Notes: generated by a model from the letters alone, not told the origin. Shown: positions 33,039 to 41,320, counted from the first letter of the stretch. The stretch is 42,601 bases of DNA from an uncultured Clostridium sp. (GCA_900543325.1 UQQU01000025.1:1-42601), one strand, 5' to 3'. Numbers and translations: made by a program.

Positions 33039-34052
33039 TTAAATTTCTCTTCCTACAGCTGTCGCTATCATCTTTAAATCTTCCATTAATTTTGCAAATA
33101 CATCTGGCTTTAATGATTGTTGTCCATCACACAATGCTTTTTGTGGATCATTATGAACCTCAATTATAAGTCCATCAGCACCTACAGCTATTGCTGCCTT
33201 TGATAGCGGCTCTACCATCCACCATTTTCCTGCTGAATGACTTGGGTCAATTACTACTGGTAAGTGACTTAATTTTTTAATTGCTGGTACAGCACTTAAG
33301 TCTAAAGTATTTCTAGTATATGTTTCAAAAGTTCTTATTCCCCTTTCACAAAGAATAACTTGCTCATTACCACCAGCCATGATGTATTCTGCACTCATTA
33401 ATAATTCTTCTATGGTTGCAGATAAGCCTCTCTTTAAAAGTATTGGCTTATTAATTTTACCTAACTCTTTTAATAAATCAAAATTTTGCATATTTCTTGC
33501 GCCTACTTGAATTATATCAGCTTTTTCAATAAATGTTTCTATATCATATGGTGACATAAGTTCTGTCACTATTGGTAATCCTGTTTTAGCTTTTGCTTCA
33601 TTTAATAATTCTAAACCTTCATATTTTAACCCTTGGAAACTATATGGAGAAGTTCTTGGTTTAAATGCCCCACCTCTTAAGAAACTAGCTCCATGTTTTT
33701 TTACTTCATTCGCAACTAGTGCTATTTGTTCTTTATTTTCAACTGAGCAAGGTCCAGCTATTACTGCAATTTTATTTCCTCCAATAGTATGCCCATTAAC
33801 ATTAATTACTGTATTTTCTGGATGAAATAATCTATTTGCCTTCTTAAAAGGTTCTTGAACATGCATTACTCTTTCAACATTAGGATTAGCTTCAATATAT
33901 GAAGGATCTATTCTTGTTGTATCTCCAACTAATCCTAATATACTCATTTCTGTACCAGTAACAGGATTTACTGTTACACCTAGAGCTTCTAATTCTCCTG
34001 TTAATTTCTTAATTGCTTCATTGCTTGTTTTTGGTTTTAATATTACTACCAT
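33039..34052 (-). CDS. aroF: DAHP synthase, first copy (ferredoxin-like-domain type)
   Basis: A 337-residue enzyme catalysing entry into the shikimate pathway. It has a small N-terminal ferredoxin/ACT-like domain (1-65, MVVILKPKTSNEAIKKLTGE) and a barrel with GPCSVEN, KPRTSPYSFQG, QVGARNMQNFDLLK, KRGLSATIEELL, DPSHSAG and EVHNDP. First structural gene of the aromatic operon, placed right behind the leader peptide and terminator, so its expression should respond most directly to attenuation. RBS GGGGG. The paralogue near the operon end shares the barrel but not the regulatory domain. Confidence 0.95.
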   Translation of the reverse strand: MVVILKPKTSNEAIKKLTGELEALGVTVNPVTGTEMSILGLVGDTTRIDPSYIEANPNVERVMHVQEPFKKANRLFHPENTVINVNGHTIGGNKIAVIAGPCSVENKEQIALVANEVKKHGASFLRGGAFKPRTSPYSFQGLKYEGLELLNEAKAKTGLPIVTELMSPYDIETFIEKADIIQVGARNMQNFDLLKELGKINKPILLKRGLSATIEELLMSAEYIMAGGNEQVILCERGIRTFETYTRNTLDLSAVPAIKKLSHLPVVIDPSHSAGKWWMVEPLSKAAIAVGADGLIIEVHNDPQKALCDGQQSLKPDVFAKLMEDLKMIATAVGREI

Positions 34053-34084
34053 TTAAAATGCCCCCTTTAAATTTAAAATTATAT

Positions 34085-34113
34085 AAAAAAAGAGAACCCT
34101 TAATGAGCTCTCT
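34085..34113 (-). terminator. attenuator terminator upstream of aroF
   Basis: On the minus strand AGAGAGCTC pairs with GGGTTCTCT (two G-T pairs) around loop ATTAA, followed by an uninterrupted run of T. It lies 32 bases in front of the aroF start and 64 bases after the leader-peptide stop, so it must be read through for any expression of the operon. The loop and the base of the left arm (CTCATTA, 34101-34107) are complementary to TAATGAG in the last leader codons (34185-34191). The right arm (GGTTC, 34094-34098) is complementary to GAACC just after the leader stop (34172-34176). Both pairings would compete with the terminator. Confidence 0.85.
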
Positions 34114-34177
34114 CCTATAAACTATACTTTAAATACACTTTTAGACTTTTAGCTATTAAGATATATAAAAAGGTTCG

Positions 34178-34309
34178 CTAAACACTCATTAGAAAATATC
34201 TATATTTATTTTTGCAAAAGAAATAGCCAGCGCTAAAATAAAAGCCCCAGAATATAAAGTAAAAAAATCTATTAAATTTTGCAATTAAATTCTTTTCTAA
34301 CCCTTTCAT
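34178..34309 (-). CDS. aromatic-rich leader peptide of the aro operon
   Basis: A 43-codon frame (ATG to TAG) with RBS GAGG eight bases upstream, placed about 40 bases downstream of a near-consensus promoter. The product has 10 Phe, 5 Tyr and 1 Trp, all between residues 12 and 39, including the run FNRFFYFIFWGFYFS and then GYFFCKNKYRYF. Sixteen aromatic codons in 28 is far beyond chance, and the operon behind it makes Phe and Tyr. A terminator follows, with sequence near the leader stop able to pair with it. By analogy with pheA, trp and his leaders of proteobacteria, ribosome stalling at Phe/Tyr codons would favour read-through. A small membrane peptide is the alternative, but would not explain the terminator. 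Confidence 0.85.
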   Translation of the reverse strand: MKGLEKNLIAKFNRFFYFIFWGFYFSAGYFFCKNKYRYFLMSV

Positions 34310-34351
34310 AATATATACCTCTTTTTATTTTTATGAATTTACTTTTTCTTT

Positions 34352-34380
34352 ATTCTAACCACATTTAACCATATTGTCAA
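34352..34380 (-). promoter_or_regulatory. promoter of the aromatic operon
   Basis: Minus-strand -35 TTGACA, exactly 17 bases, -10 TAGAAT. It is followed by an untranslated leader of about 35 bases before the leader-peptide ATG. No operator-like repeat is seen, which suggests control mainly after initiation. Confidence 0.85.
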
Positions 34381-34415
34381 TCTTTTTACATATAACTTTC
34401 CTTATTTTATATTAC

Positions 34416-35843
34416 TTATAAAATAGGTGCTAGTAATCGTATTAATGATTCTTTAATTTTTAAATTTTTAGATCTCTTGTAATATTCCTCTTTTATAACT
34501 AATTTAGATTTTAATTGGTCATCTAAAAATATCTTTTCTTGCTCTTTAGCTACTGCTTCATTATAAATAAATGCATTTACCTCAAAATTCAATTTAAAGC
34601 TTCTTATATCTAGATTGGCAGTTCCTATACTACATACTTCTCCATCTGCAACAATTGTTTTTGAATGAATAAATCCATTACCATAACGATATATCTTTAT
34701 CCCATATTCTATTAATAAACCTATGTTAGCACTTAACATCCATTCCATAAAAAAATGATCTGGAGCTCCTGGGACTATAATTCTAACATCTACACCTGAA
34801 AGAGCAGATATTTTTAATGCTTCCATCATTGGACTATCTGGTACTAAATATGGTGTTTGAATATAAACATAATTTTTGGCACTATTTATAATTTTCATAT
34901 AAGAATTTTTAATATATTCTTCCATATGATCTGGTCCAGAAGATACTATTTGAATTCCTACATCTCCTACTACCTCAGGAATTGGAAAATACATTGACAT
35001 ATTACCCATATTTTCATCTGAAGCATAATCCCAATCTAATATGAATCTCTTATTTAACTCATTAACAGCTTCTCCTCTAACCCTAATATGAGTATCTCTC
35101 CAAAATTTGAATTGCTTTCCCTTATTAACATATTCATTTCCAACATTAAATCCACCAACATATCCAATTTTACCATCAATAACAACTATCTTTCTATGAT
35201 TTCTATAATTAATACGGGTATTAATATGTGGTAAAACTCCTGGAAAGAATATAGCCATCTTTATACCATAAGATTCTATTTCCTTAATTATTTTTTTAGT
35301 AATTCGCTTTGATCCCATGCCGTCTATAAGTAATCTTACTTCTATACCATCTTTAACCTTTTCATGTAGTTCTTTTATCAACGCTCTTCCTAAATCATCA
35401 TATCTAAAAATATAGTATTCGATATGTATAAAACTTTTTGCAGCTCTAATATCATTAAATAAATCTCTAAATTTATCTTCTCCATTAATATAGGTTTTTA
35501 CTTCATTCCCAGTAGTATAAACTGCTCCTGAATGGTTATAATTCATTAAAATCAAATCTTCATAATTCTCATTAATTTCACTATCAAAACTAGGTAGTTC
35601 ATGATTACTTCTTAATTTATATCTTTTAATTTTATCTGCAAGCTTTTTTTCTCTAAATATTTTTTGCCTACTCAAATTTTGCCCCAATAATAGGTATAAA
35701 ATAAATCCTATACCTGGTAATGCAATTAGTATTATAAGCCAAGCCCATGTTGTTGTAGGTTCTTTTCTTTCAATAAATATTAATGATAGTGCAGATAATA
35801 AATTTAATAAAAAAAACATTAATAATAATATTATATATGCCAT
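34416..35843 (-). CDS. cls: cardiolipin synthase
   Basis: A 475-residue phospholipase-D-superfamily enzyme that condenses two phosphatidylglycerol molecules into cardiolipin at the membrane. Two N-terminal membrane segments (3-23 and 33-53) precede two HKD active sites: H216, K218, D223 in HRKIVVIDGKIGYVGG and H393, K395, D400 in HSKTIVADGEVCSIGTAN. Length and layout are those of bacterial Cls. RBS AAAGGA is about 11 bases upstream. No convincing terminator separates it from the aromatic operon promoter; only an AT-only 8-bp hairpin overlaps its stop. Confidence 0.93.
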   Translation of the reverse strand: MAYIILLLMFFLLNLLSALSLIFIERKEPTTTWAWLIILIALPGIGFILYLLLGQNLSRQKIFREKKLADKIKRYKLRSNHELPSFDSEINENYEDLILMNYNHSGAVYTTGNEVKTYINGEDKFRDLFNDIRAAKSFIHIEYYIFRYDDLGRALIKELHEKVKDGIEVRLLIDGMGSKRITKKIIKEIESYGIKMAIFFPGVLPHINTRINYRNHRKIVVIDGKIGYVGGFNVGNEYVNKGKQFKFWRDTHIRVRGEAVNELNKRFILDWDYASDENMGNMSMYFPIPEVVGDVGIQIVSSGPDHMEEYIKNSYMKIINSAKNYVYIQTPYLVPDSPMMEALKISALSGVDVRIIVPGAPDHFFMEWMLSANIGLLIEYGIKIYRYGNGFIHSKTIVADGEVCSIGTANLDIRSFKLNFEVNAFIYNEAVAKEQEKIFLDDQLKSKLVIKEEYYKRSKNLKIKESLIRLLAPIL

Positions 35844-35933
35844 AAATCATTAATTCCTTTCAAACTTTAGCTCTTTCTTATTATTATATATCAATAAAGT
35901 ACTATTTAATACCATCTAAGTAAATTGCATATG

Positions 35934-35963
35934 AAAAAGAACCATGCTTTATAGCATGGTTCT
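35934..35963 (-). terminator. terminator of the rubrerythrin gene
   Basis: A perfect 10-bp stem, AGAACCATGC and complement, with a 6-base loop, followed on the minus strand by TTTTTC. It lies 24 bases after the stop. Confidence 0.9.
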
Positions 35964-35987
35964 CATATATATAGGAAATTTTAGATA

Positions 35988-36530
35988 TTAAGCAAAGTAT
36001 CTGTTTAATAATCCTTCGAAAGCTTTTCCATGTCTAGCTTCATCTTTGCACATTTCGTGAACTGTGTCATGGATTGCATCTAAGTTTAATTCTTTAGCTA
36101 ATTTAGCTAAATCTAATTTACCTTGAGTTGCTCCGTGTTCTGCAGCTACTCTAGCTTCTAAGTTAGCTTTTGTATCAGCAACAACTACTTCTCCTAATAA
36201 TTCAGCGAATTTTGCAGCGTGTTCTGCTTCTTCGATAGCTATTCTCTTATAAGCTTCAGCAACTTCTGGGAATCCTTCTCTATCAGCTTGTCTTGACATT
36301 GCTAAGTACATTCCTACTTCTGTACATTCTCCAACAAAGTTAGCTCTTAATCCTTCGATTACTCTTTCGTCTACACCTTGAGCTACTCCAATTCTGTGCT
36401 CATCAGCAAATACTAATTCTCCAGCTTGTTCTACGAACTTATCAGCTCCAACATGGCATAATGGGCATTCTGCTGGTGCAGTTTCTCCTTCATGAACATA
36501 TCCACATACTGTACATACAAATTTTTTCAT
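35988..36530 (-). CDS. reverse rubrerythrin (rubredoxin domain first)
   Basis: A 180-residue oxidative-stress protein. The rubredoxin-type iron site is N-terminal (C6, C9, C22, C25 in CTVCGY and CPLC) and the diiron four-helix domain follows (about 45-180: GECTEVGMYLA, IEEAEHAAKFAELLGE, EMCKDEARHGKAFEGLL with the Glu/His ligands). This order is reversed relative to classical rubrerythrin and matches the revRbr proteins of Clostridium, which reduce peroxide and oxygen using NADH-derived electrons. Codon use is conspicuously biased (GCT, GTA, GAA), as in highly expressed genes. RBS AGGAGG. The promoter contains a PerR-like box, in line with known PerR control of revRbr genes in C. acetobutylicum. 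Confidence 0.95.
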   Translation of the reverse strand: MKKFVCTVCGYVHEGETAPAECPLCHVGADKFVEQAGELVFADEHRIGVAQGVDERVIEGLRANFVGECTEVGMYLAMSRQADREGFPEVAEAYKRIAIEEAEHAAKFAELLGEVVVADTKANLEARVAAEHGATQGKLDLAKLAKELNLDAIHDTVHEMCKDEARHGKAFEGLLNRYFA

Positions 36531-36647
36531 AAATTTATTCCTCCTAAAATCCTTTTATTATATATTTCATTTTATTAACTTCTTATTTATTTACTTTTGT
36601 GTTTTACTCTTTGTTTTGTGATTACTTCGAATCACCTTACATCTATT

Positions 36648-36675
36648 ATTATATAATAATAATTATTAATTACAA
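36648..36675 (-). promoter_or_regulatory. promoter of reverse rubrerythrin with PerR-like box
   Basis: Minus-strand -35 TTGTAA, 16-base spacer, -10 TATAAT. Within the spacer is the perfect 7-1-7 inverted repeat TAATAAT-T-ATTATTA (36654-36668), matching the PerR box TTATAAT-N-ATTATAA at 12 of 14 positions. The AT-rich background raises the risk of chance, but position and function agree. Confidence 0.6.
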
Positions 36676-36706
36676 GTCTTTTTTGAAAAAAAATTAAAAA
36701 AATTTT

Positions 36707-36784
36707 CTAATTGATAATACATATCAATTAGCATAATTACTATGTTTATCCATATGTAAATAGATACTGATTATCAATTGATAA
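36707..36784. promoter_or_regulatory. two inverted repeats of shared half-site AATTGATA
   Basis: CTAATTGATA-N5-TATCAATTAG (36707-36731, perfect 10-bp arms) and the 14-base palindrome TTATCAATTGATAA (36771-36784) share the half-site. The first contains TGATAATACATATCA, matching the Fur-family 7-1-7 box (TGATAAT-N-ATTATCA) at 12 of 14. They lie 32-110 bases upstream of the rubrerythrin -35. The binding protein is unknown. Confidence 0.45.
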
Positions 36785-36799
36785 ATAATATATAATTAA

Positions 36800-36827
36800 A
36801 GAGCTGTACCCTTATAGATACAACTCT
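36800..36827 (-). terminator. terminator of the large two-component operon
   Basis: On the minus strand AGAGTTGTA pairs with TACAGCTCT (one G-T) around a 10-base loop, followed by TTAATTATAT. It lies 18 bases after the kinase stop. Confidence 0.75.
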
Positions 36828-36845
36828 AATTACATTATTATTCTA

Positions 36846-39167
36846 TTACTTTAATTTTATAATAGACTTAAACAAATCTCCATCAGCTTCAATCTTAAAA
36901 CTTCCATTATGAAGTTCTACTATACTTTTAGCAATAGCAAGACCTAATCCTGATCCTTCTGTACTTCTTGATGCATCTCCACGTTTAAATCTATTAGTTA
37001 TTTCATCTGTATCAAAACTTAATTCATAAGCTGATATATTCTTCATTATTATAGTTACTTCATTGTTTTCTTTAAACATATCAATATATACCCTTGTATT
37101 ACTTAAAGAGTATTTAACTATATTAGAAATAAGATTTTCAAATACCCTATATAACCTTTTTCCATCACCATTAATAAACACTTTATCATCAGGAATATTT
37201 AACTTTACTTCTAAATTACTATCTTTGAATCTCTCATCATTTTCACCTAAAGCTTGTTTTAATAATTGTCCAATATCTATTTTAGTAATATTAAGTTCCA
37301 TTGCCCCACTAGCAGCCTTAGATGCTTCAAATAAATCTTCTATTAATATCTTAAGTCTTTGAGACTTTTTATCTAATATACTTACATAATCTCTAGCATT
37401 CTCTGGTTCAATATTTTCTCTCTTTAATAAATCAATATAATTAATAATTGAAGTTAATGGAGTCTTTAAATCATGAGATACATTAGTTATAAGTTCAGTT
37501 TTCATATTCTCACTCTTCATCTCATTTTCAACAGACTTTCTTAAACCTTCTTTTATATTATTTATATCATGTGCTAACTCCCTAAGATGCCCTCTTCCCT
37601 TTTCATCAATCTTATAATTTAGCTTTCCTTCTGCTGCAGCCTTAGCTCCAACCATTATTTCATCTAAATAAACTAAATTCTTAATTAACATTACAATATA
37701 TATAATTGTTAATATTATTCCTGCTACTATTCCAATTGGCCATATATCAAACATTGCTGATAAGAATAATAATACTAATCCACTTAATATATATATAGTT
37801 GTCATTATTAGGAATGTTCTTATTATAGATCCTCTATTCATTACATCACTTAAATAATTCCAAACTTTAATTGTAATATTATTCTTAAATAGTGTTCCTT
37901 CATTATAGTTAATAATTATTATTCTAATTAAGAAATAATAAACAACAACTACTATAGTTACCCAAATTATTGAGCTTACATTTAATCTTCTTATATAATT
38001 ACTTGAATTATAATATATATGTGGCCCCATATTCCATATTATCCAAGCTAATATTGCTACTCCTATTTTATATTCAATAGGATAAACTTTAAGTTTATTT
38101 ACTATACCTTCTAATAATTCCGATTTTGGCTTATATTTAGCTAAATATAATATACAAAGAATTAATAAAACAAAAAATACTACAAATACAATACAACTTA
38201 AATAAAAACTGTTAACATTCTTCTGTACATTAATAAAACTTTCATAAACTACATCTCCTGATTGAAGTTCTTTTGGCATCCATATATATAAAGTTACATT
38301 ATGCTTATCTTCATTATTGTAGTCATAATACGACCTTTCAGTGTTACTTGTAGTCTCATAGGAAGAATAAGCAATATATCTAGATCCATAACTATAATTA
38401 TCAACAAACCTATTTAAAGCATTATTTTTATCTATTTCTTTACCATTAACATATATTTTTTCTATTATATTTCCATTATAATCAATATTTATTTCTTTGA
38501 AATATCTACTAGTTGCTCTAACTTTACTAGGATCAATTTCATTTCCACCAATCCAAAGATCATTTAATTTATCATAAGATCTAAAATTTAAATTAACATA
38601 AGATTTTATTTTATTATTTAAATCCTTTGCACTATTGCTTTTTCTATTTAAAATATACTCATTCATTTCTTCATCACTTAAAGTATATTTTTCATTAATT
38701 TTTTCTTGTTCCTCACTTAAAATTTTTTCTTGTTGTTCATAAGTTAAATTATTAAAACTATCATCATTATACTTAGAATTTCTATAATCTTCATATTCCG
38801 CATTTGCTTTATCTTGCAATTCCGCCTTACATATTTCTATATTATTTTGGGTAATATTATCCTTATCTTTAGTATAAATAGATGACTTATAATACAATGA
38901 ATATTTTTCTACTAGATTAGTATAATCATCTATATTTCCAGCTACCTGAGTTTGAGTATATATTCTATCTGGTATAACATATCCTAAATTGTCCTTAACT
39001 TCTAATCCTGATAAGATTGCAGTTACTAATACTATAACTGTTAAAATATAAATTATATATTTTTTATTACTATTTTTCTTAAATGTTCTTTTACTATTAC
39101 TTTTTTCTTTTTTTATATCTAGTTTATTTTCCTCTTCTCTATTAATATTTTTCGATTTTGTATCCAA
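36846..39167 (-). CDS. large membrane sensor histidine kinase
   Basis: A 773-residue kinase. A cytoplasmic basic/acidic N-terminus (1-35), a first membrane segment (38-55) and a large Tyr/Asn-rich extracellular domain of about 260 residues (56-318) are followed by five more hydrophobic segments (about 322-343, 366-380, 399-420, 452-472, 476-497). Then come a HAMP-like linker, the H-box NVSHDLKTPLTSIINYIDLL (H565), the N-box ENLISNIVKYS (N682) and G2 EGSGLGLAIAKSIVELHNG. The classical G1 motif is hard to see (IIMKNISAYEL in its place), as in other VanS-like kinases. It starts at TTG, overlapping the regulator gene by 26 bases. The signal is unknown. Confidence 0.88.
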   Translation of the reverse strand: MDTKSKNINREEENKLDIKKEKSNSKRTFKKNSNKKYIIYILTVIVLVTAILSGLEVKDNLGYVIPDRIYTQTQVAGNIDDYTNLVEKYSLYYKSSIYTKDKDNITQNNIEICKAELQDKANAEYEDYRNSKYNDDSFNNLTYEQQEKILSEEQEKINEKYTLSDEEMNEYILNRKSNSAKDLNNKIKSYVNLNFRSYDKLNDLWIGGNEIDPSKVRATSRYFKEINIDYNGNIIEKIYVNGKEIDKNNALNRFVDNYSYGSRYIAYSSYETTSNTERSYYDYNNEDKHNVTLYIWMPKELQSGDVVYESFINVQKNVNSFYLSCIVFVVFFVLLILCILYLAKYKPKSELLEGIVNKLKVYPIEYKIGVAILAWIIWNMGPHIYYNSSNYIRRLNVSSIIWVTIVVVVYYFLIRIIIINYNEGTLFKNNITIKVWNYLSDVMNRGSIIRTFLIMTTIYILSGLVLLFLSAMFDIWPIGIVAGIILTIIYIVMLIKNLVYLDEIMVGAKAAAEGKLNYKIDEKGRGHLRELAHDINNIKEGLRKSVENEMKSENMKTELITNVSHDLKTPLTSIINYIDLLKRENIEPENARDYVSILDKKSQRLKILIEDLFEASKAASGAMELNITKIDIGQLLKQALGENDERFKDSNLEVKLNIPDDKVFINGDGKRLYRVFENLISNIVKYSLSNTRVYIDMFKENNEVTIIMKNISAYELSFDTDEITNRFKRGDASRSTEGSGLGLAIAKSIVELHNGSFKIEADGDLFKSIIKLK

Positions 39168-39858
39168 TTCCCCACACCACCTTTAAATATTTAGGATCTT
39201 TAGGATTAATCTCAATTTTTTCTCTAATCCTTCTTATATGAACCGCCACAGTATTTTCAACATTATAACTTGGTTCCTTCCAAACTTTTTCATAAATTTC
39301 ATCTATAGAAAATACTCTACCTTGATTTTTAAGTAATAACTCTAATATCCCCAATTCAGTTGCTGTAAGCTTTATTCCCTCTCCATCAACTAAAACTTCT
39401 TTAGTATCTTGATTTAAAGAAAGGCCACCACTACTTATTATTGATTTAGTTTCTTCTTTATTTTGTCCACTATAATTCCCAAAAACAGTATATCTTCTTA
39501 ATTGTGACTTAACCCTTGCTATAAGCTCTAATGGATTAAATGGTTTAGTTATATAATCATCTGCCCCCATATTAAGACCTAATATTTTATCTGTATCTTC
39601 AGATTTTGCAGAAATTAAAATAATAGGTATATTTTTTTCCTGTCTTATTTTCATAGTTGTTCTTAATCCATCCATATTTGGCATCATTATATCCATTAAA
39701 ATAAGATGTATATCATTTTCCATTAAAGCTTCTAGTGCCTCTATTCCATCATAAGCCTTAACTACATTAATATCTTCATTTCTTAAATATATATCAATTG
39801 CATCAACAATTTCCTTATCATCATCTACTACTAAAACATTATTCTTTATCATTTTCAA
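39142..39858 (-). CDS. response regulator, OmpR/PhoB (VanR-like) family
   Basis: A 238-residue regulator with acidic pocket DDD (12-14), phospho-acceptor D56 in LILMDIMMP, K105 in ITKPFNPLEL, and a winged-helix effector domain (LTATELGILELLLKNQGRVFS, then VAVHIRRIREKIE and VVWGIGYKIEKY). Two starts are possible: TTG, six bases from GGGAG, and ATG two codons later; I kept the TTG. It is coupled by overlap to the following kinase gene. Confidence 0.93.
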   Translation of the reverse strand: MKMIKNNVLVVDDDKEIVDAIDIYLRNEDINVVKAYDGIEALEALMENDIHLILMDIMMPNMDGLRTTMKIRQEKNIPIILISAKSEDTDKILGLNMGADDYITKPFNPLELIARVKSQLRRYTVFGNYSGQNKEETKSIISSGGLSLNQDTKEVLVDGEGIKLTATELGILELLLKNQGRVFSIDEIYEKVWKEPSYNVENTVAVHIRRIREKIEINPKDPKYLKVVWGIGYKIEKY

Positions 39859-39978
39859 AACACACTCCCTTCACAATCAATTATTATACCATGGCAATTA
39901 CTTTATATTTATATACTAACAAGTAAGTCTTACAAAAAAATTATCATATTTATTAAGAATTTATTAAGTTATAAAATA

Positions 39979-40029
39979 TAAGCACCTCCGGGCAGGTTCC
40001 AATATATGGAACCTCCCCGGAGGCGCTTA
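39979..40029. repeat. GC-rich two-tier hairpin element after nupC
   Basis: The outer arms TAAGCACCTCCGGG and CCCGGAGGCGCTTA (14 bp, one mismatch that is a G-T pair on the minus strand) enclose an inner stem AGGTTCCA-ATATA-TGGAACCT. The element is far richer in G and C than its surroundings. It begins 14 bases beyond the nupC stop and probably terminates that transcript. A degenerate relative lies between aroC and pheA. Confidence 0.8.
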
Positions 40030-40042
40030 CATTTTTTGTATA

Positions 40043-41251
40043 TTATATTGTTAATAAAAGTCCTGCTATTGTTGCACTTAGAAGATTAGCAAGAGTTCCT
40101 GCTATAATAGCCTTCCATCCTAAACGTGCTATATCAGGTTTTCTACTAGGAGCCATACCACCTATACCACCTATTAATATAGCTATAGATGAAATATTAG
40201 CAAATCCACATAAGGAGAAAGTAACTATTGCTATTGTCTTTGCTGATAATGTAGACATAATTTCAGAAAGACTTGAAAATGCTACGAATTCATTTAATAT
40301 AACCTTTTGACCAATTAATGATCCTGCTGTTACCGCTTCTCCCCATGGCACACCAATAATAGCTGCAACTGGTGCAAATATATATCCTAAAATAGATTGT
40401 AAGCTTAAGTTTGCAATTCCAAACCAGCTTCCTATAAATCCTATAAGACCATTTATAAGTGCTATTAAAGCTACAAATGCTAATAATATAGCTGCTATAT
40501 TAAGCACTAATCCTAACCCATCTATAGCACCTTTAGCTGCTGCGTCAACAACATTAGCTGAATCATCTTTAACCATTTCAATTTCCTCATTTACTTTTGC
40601 TTGCTTTATCTCCGGTATTATAATCTTAGCCATTATAAGCCCTGCAGGTGCAGACATAAAACTTGCTGATACTAGATATTCTATTGGAATACCAAGTAAT
40701 GAATATCCAACTAATATTGATCCTGAAACAGATGCAAGTCCTCCAACCATAACTGTAAATAATTCTGACTCAGTAAGTTTCTCTACATATGGTTTAATTA
40801 AAAGAGGCGCCTCTGTTTGACCTAAAAATATATTAGCTGAAGCTGATATAGTTTCTAATTTAGATGTTCCTAGAAGCTTTGATAAAGCTCCACCTATTAT
40901 CTTTATAACGAATTGCATAATTCCTAAATAATATAAAACTGATACAACAGCTGATATAAATATAATTACTCCTAATACATTAACAGCAAATATACTTCCA
41001 TCATTAGCTAATGATCCAAATAAAAAACTTATCCCTTCTTTTGCATAATCAATTACTGATTGTACTCCTAGTGCTACTTTACTTAACACATATTTTCCTA
41101 CACTCCACTTTAATACAGCAAGAGCAAATCCAAATTGAATTAAAAAACCAATTATTACAGTTCTCCAGTTAATTTTTTTCTTGTTATTTGAAAGCAAAAA
41201 TGCTACAAGAAATATAAACGCTATACCTATAACACAATTTAATATTGCCAC
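40043..41251 (-). CDS. nupC: concentrative nucleoside transporter, NupC family
   Basis: This 402-residue CNT-family importer brings nucleosides in with protons or sodium. The family core is GQTEAPLLIKPYVEKLTESE with VGGLASVSGSILVGYSLLGI, and later IFAPVAAIIGVPWGEAVTAG and FSLCGFANISSIAILIGGIG. About eight or more membrane segments are present, the normal size. The start is GTG behind GGAGTGA. No purine riboswitch is present in the short upstream gap, so control must be by other means. The GC-rich hairpin follows. Confidence 0.93.
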   Translation of the reverse strand: MAILNCVIGIAFIFLVAFLLSNNKKKINWRTVIIGFLIQFGFALAVLKWSVGKYVLSKVALGVQSVIDYAKEGISFLFGSLANDGSIFAVNVLGVIIFISAVVSVLYYLGIMQFVIKIIGGALSKLLGTSKLETISASANIFLGQTEAPLLIKPYVEKLTESELFTVMVGGLASVSGSILVGYSLLGIPIEYLVSASFMSAPAGLIMAKIIIPEIKQAKVNEEIEMVKDDSANVVDAAAKGAIDGLGLVLNIAAILLAFVALIALINGLIGFIGSWFGIANLSLQSILGYIFAPVAAIIGVPWGEAVTAGSLIGQKVILNEFVAFSSLSEIMSTLSAKTIAIVTFSLCGFANISSIAILIGGIGGMAPSRKPDIARLGWKAIIAGTLANLLSATIAGLLLTI

Positions 41252-41320
41252 AAAATCACTCCATCCTTTGTTAGATATTTTTTCTTCTTTAGTTTTATCA
41301 AAAATATAATGTTGTATTCC

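Noticed and set aside
34053..34415. A T-box or other riboswitch as controller of the aromatic operon
   Set aside because: No GGTACCGCG-like T-box core, specifier stem or known aptamer pattern is present; the region is explained by the leader peptide and terminator.
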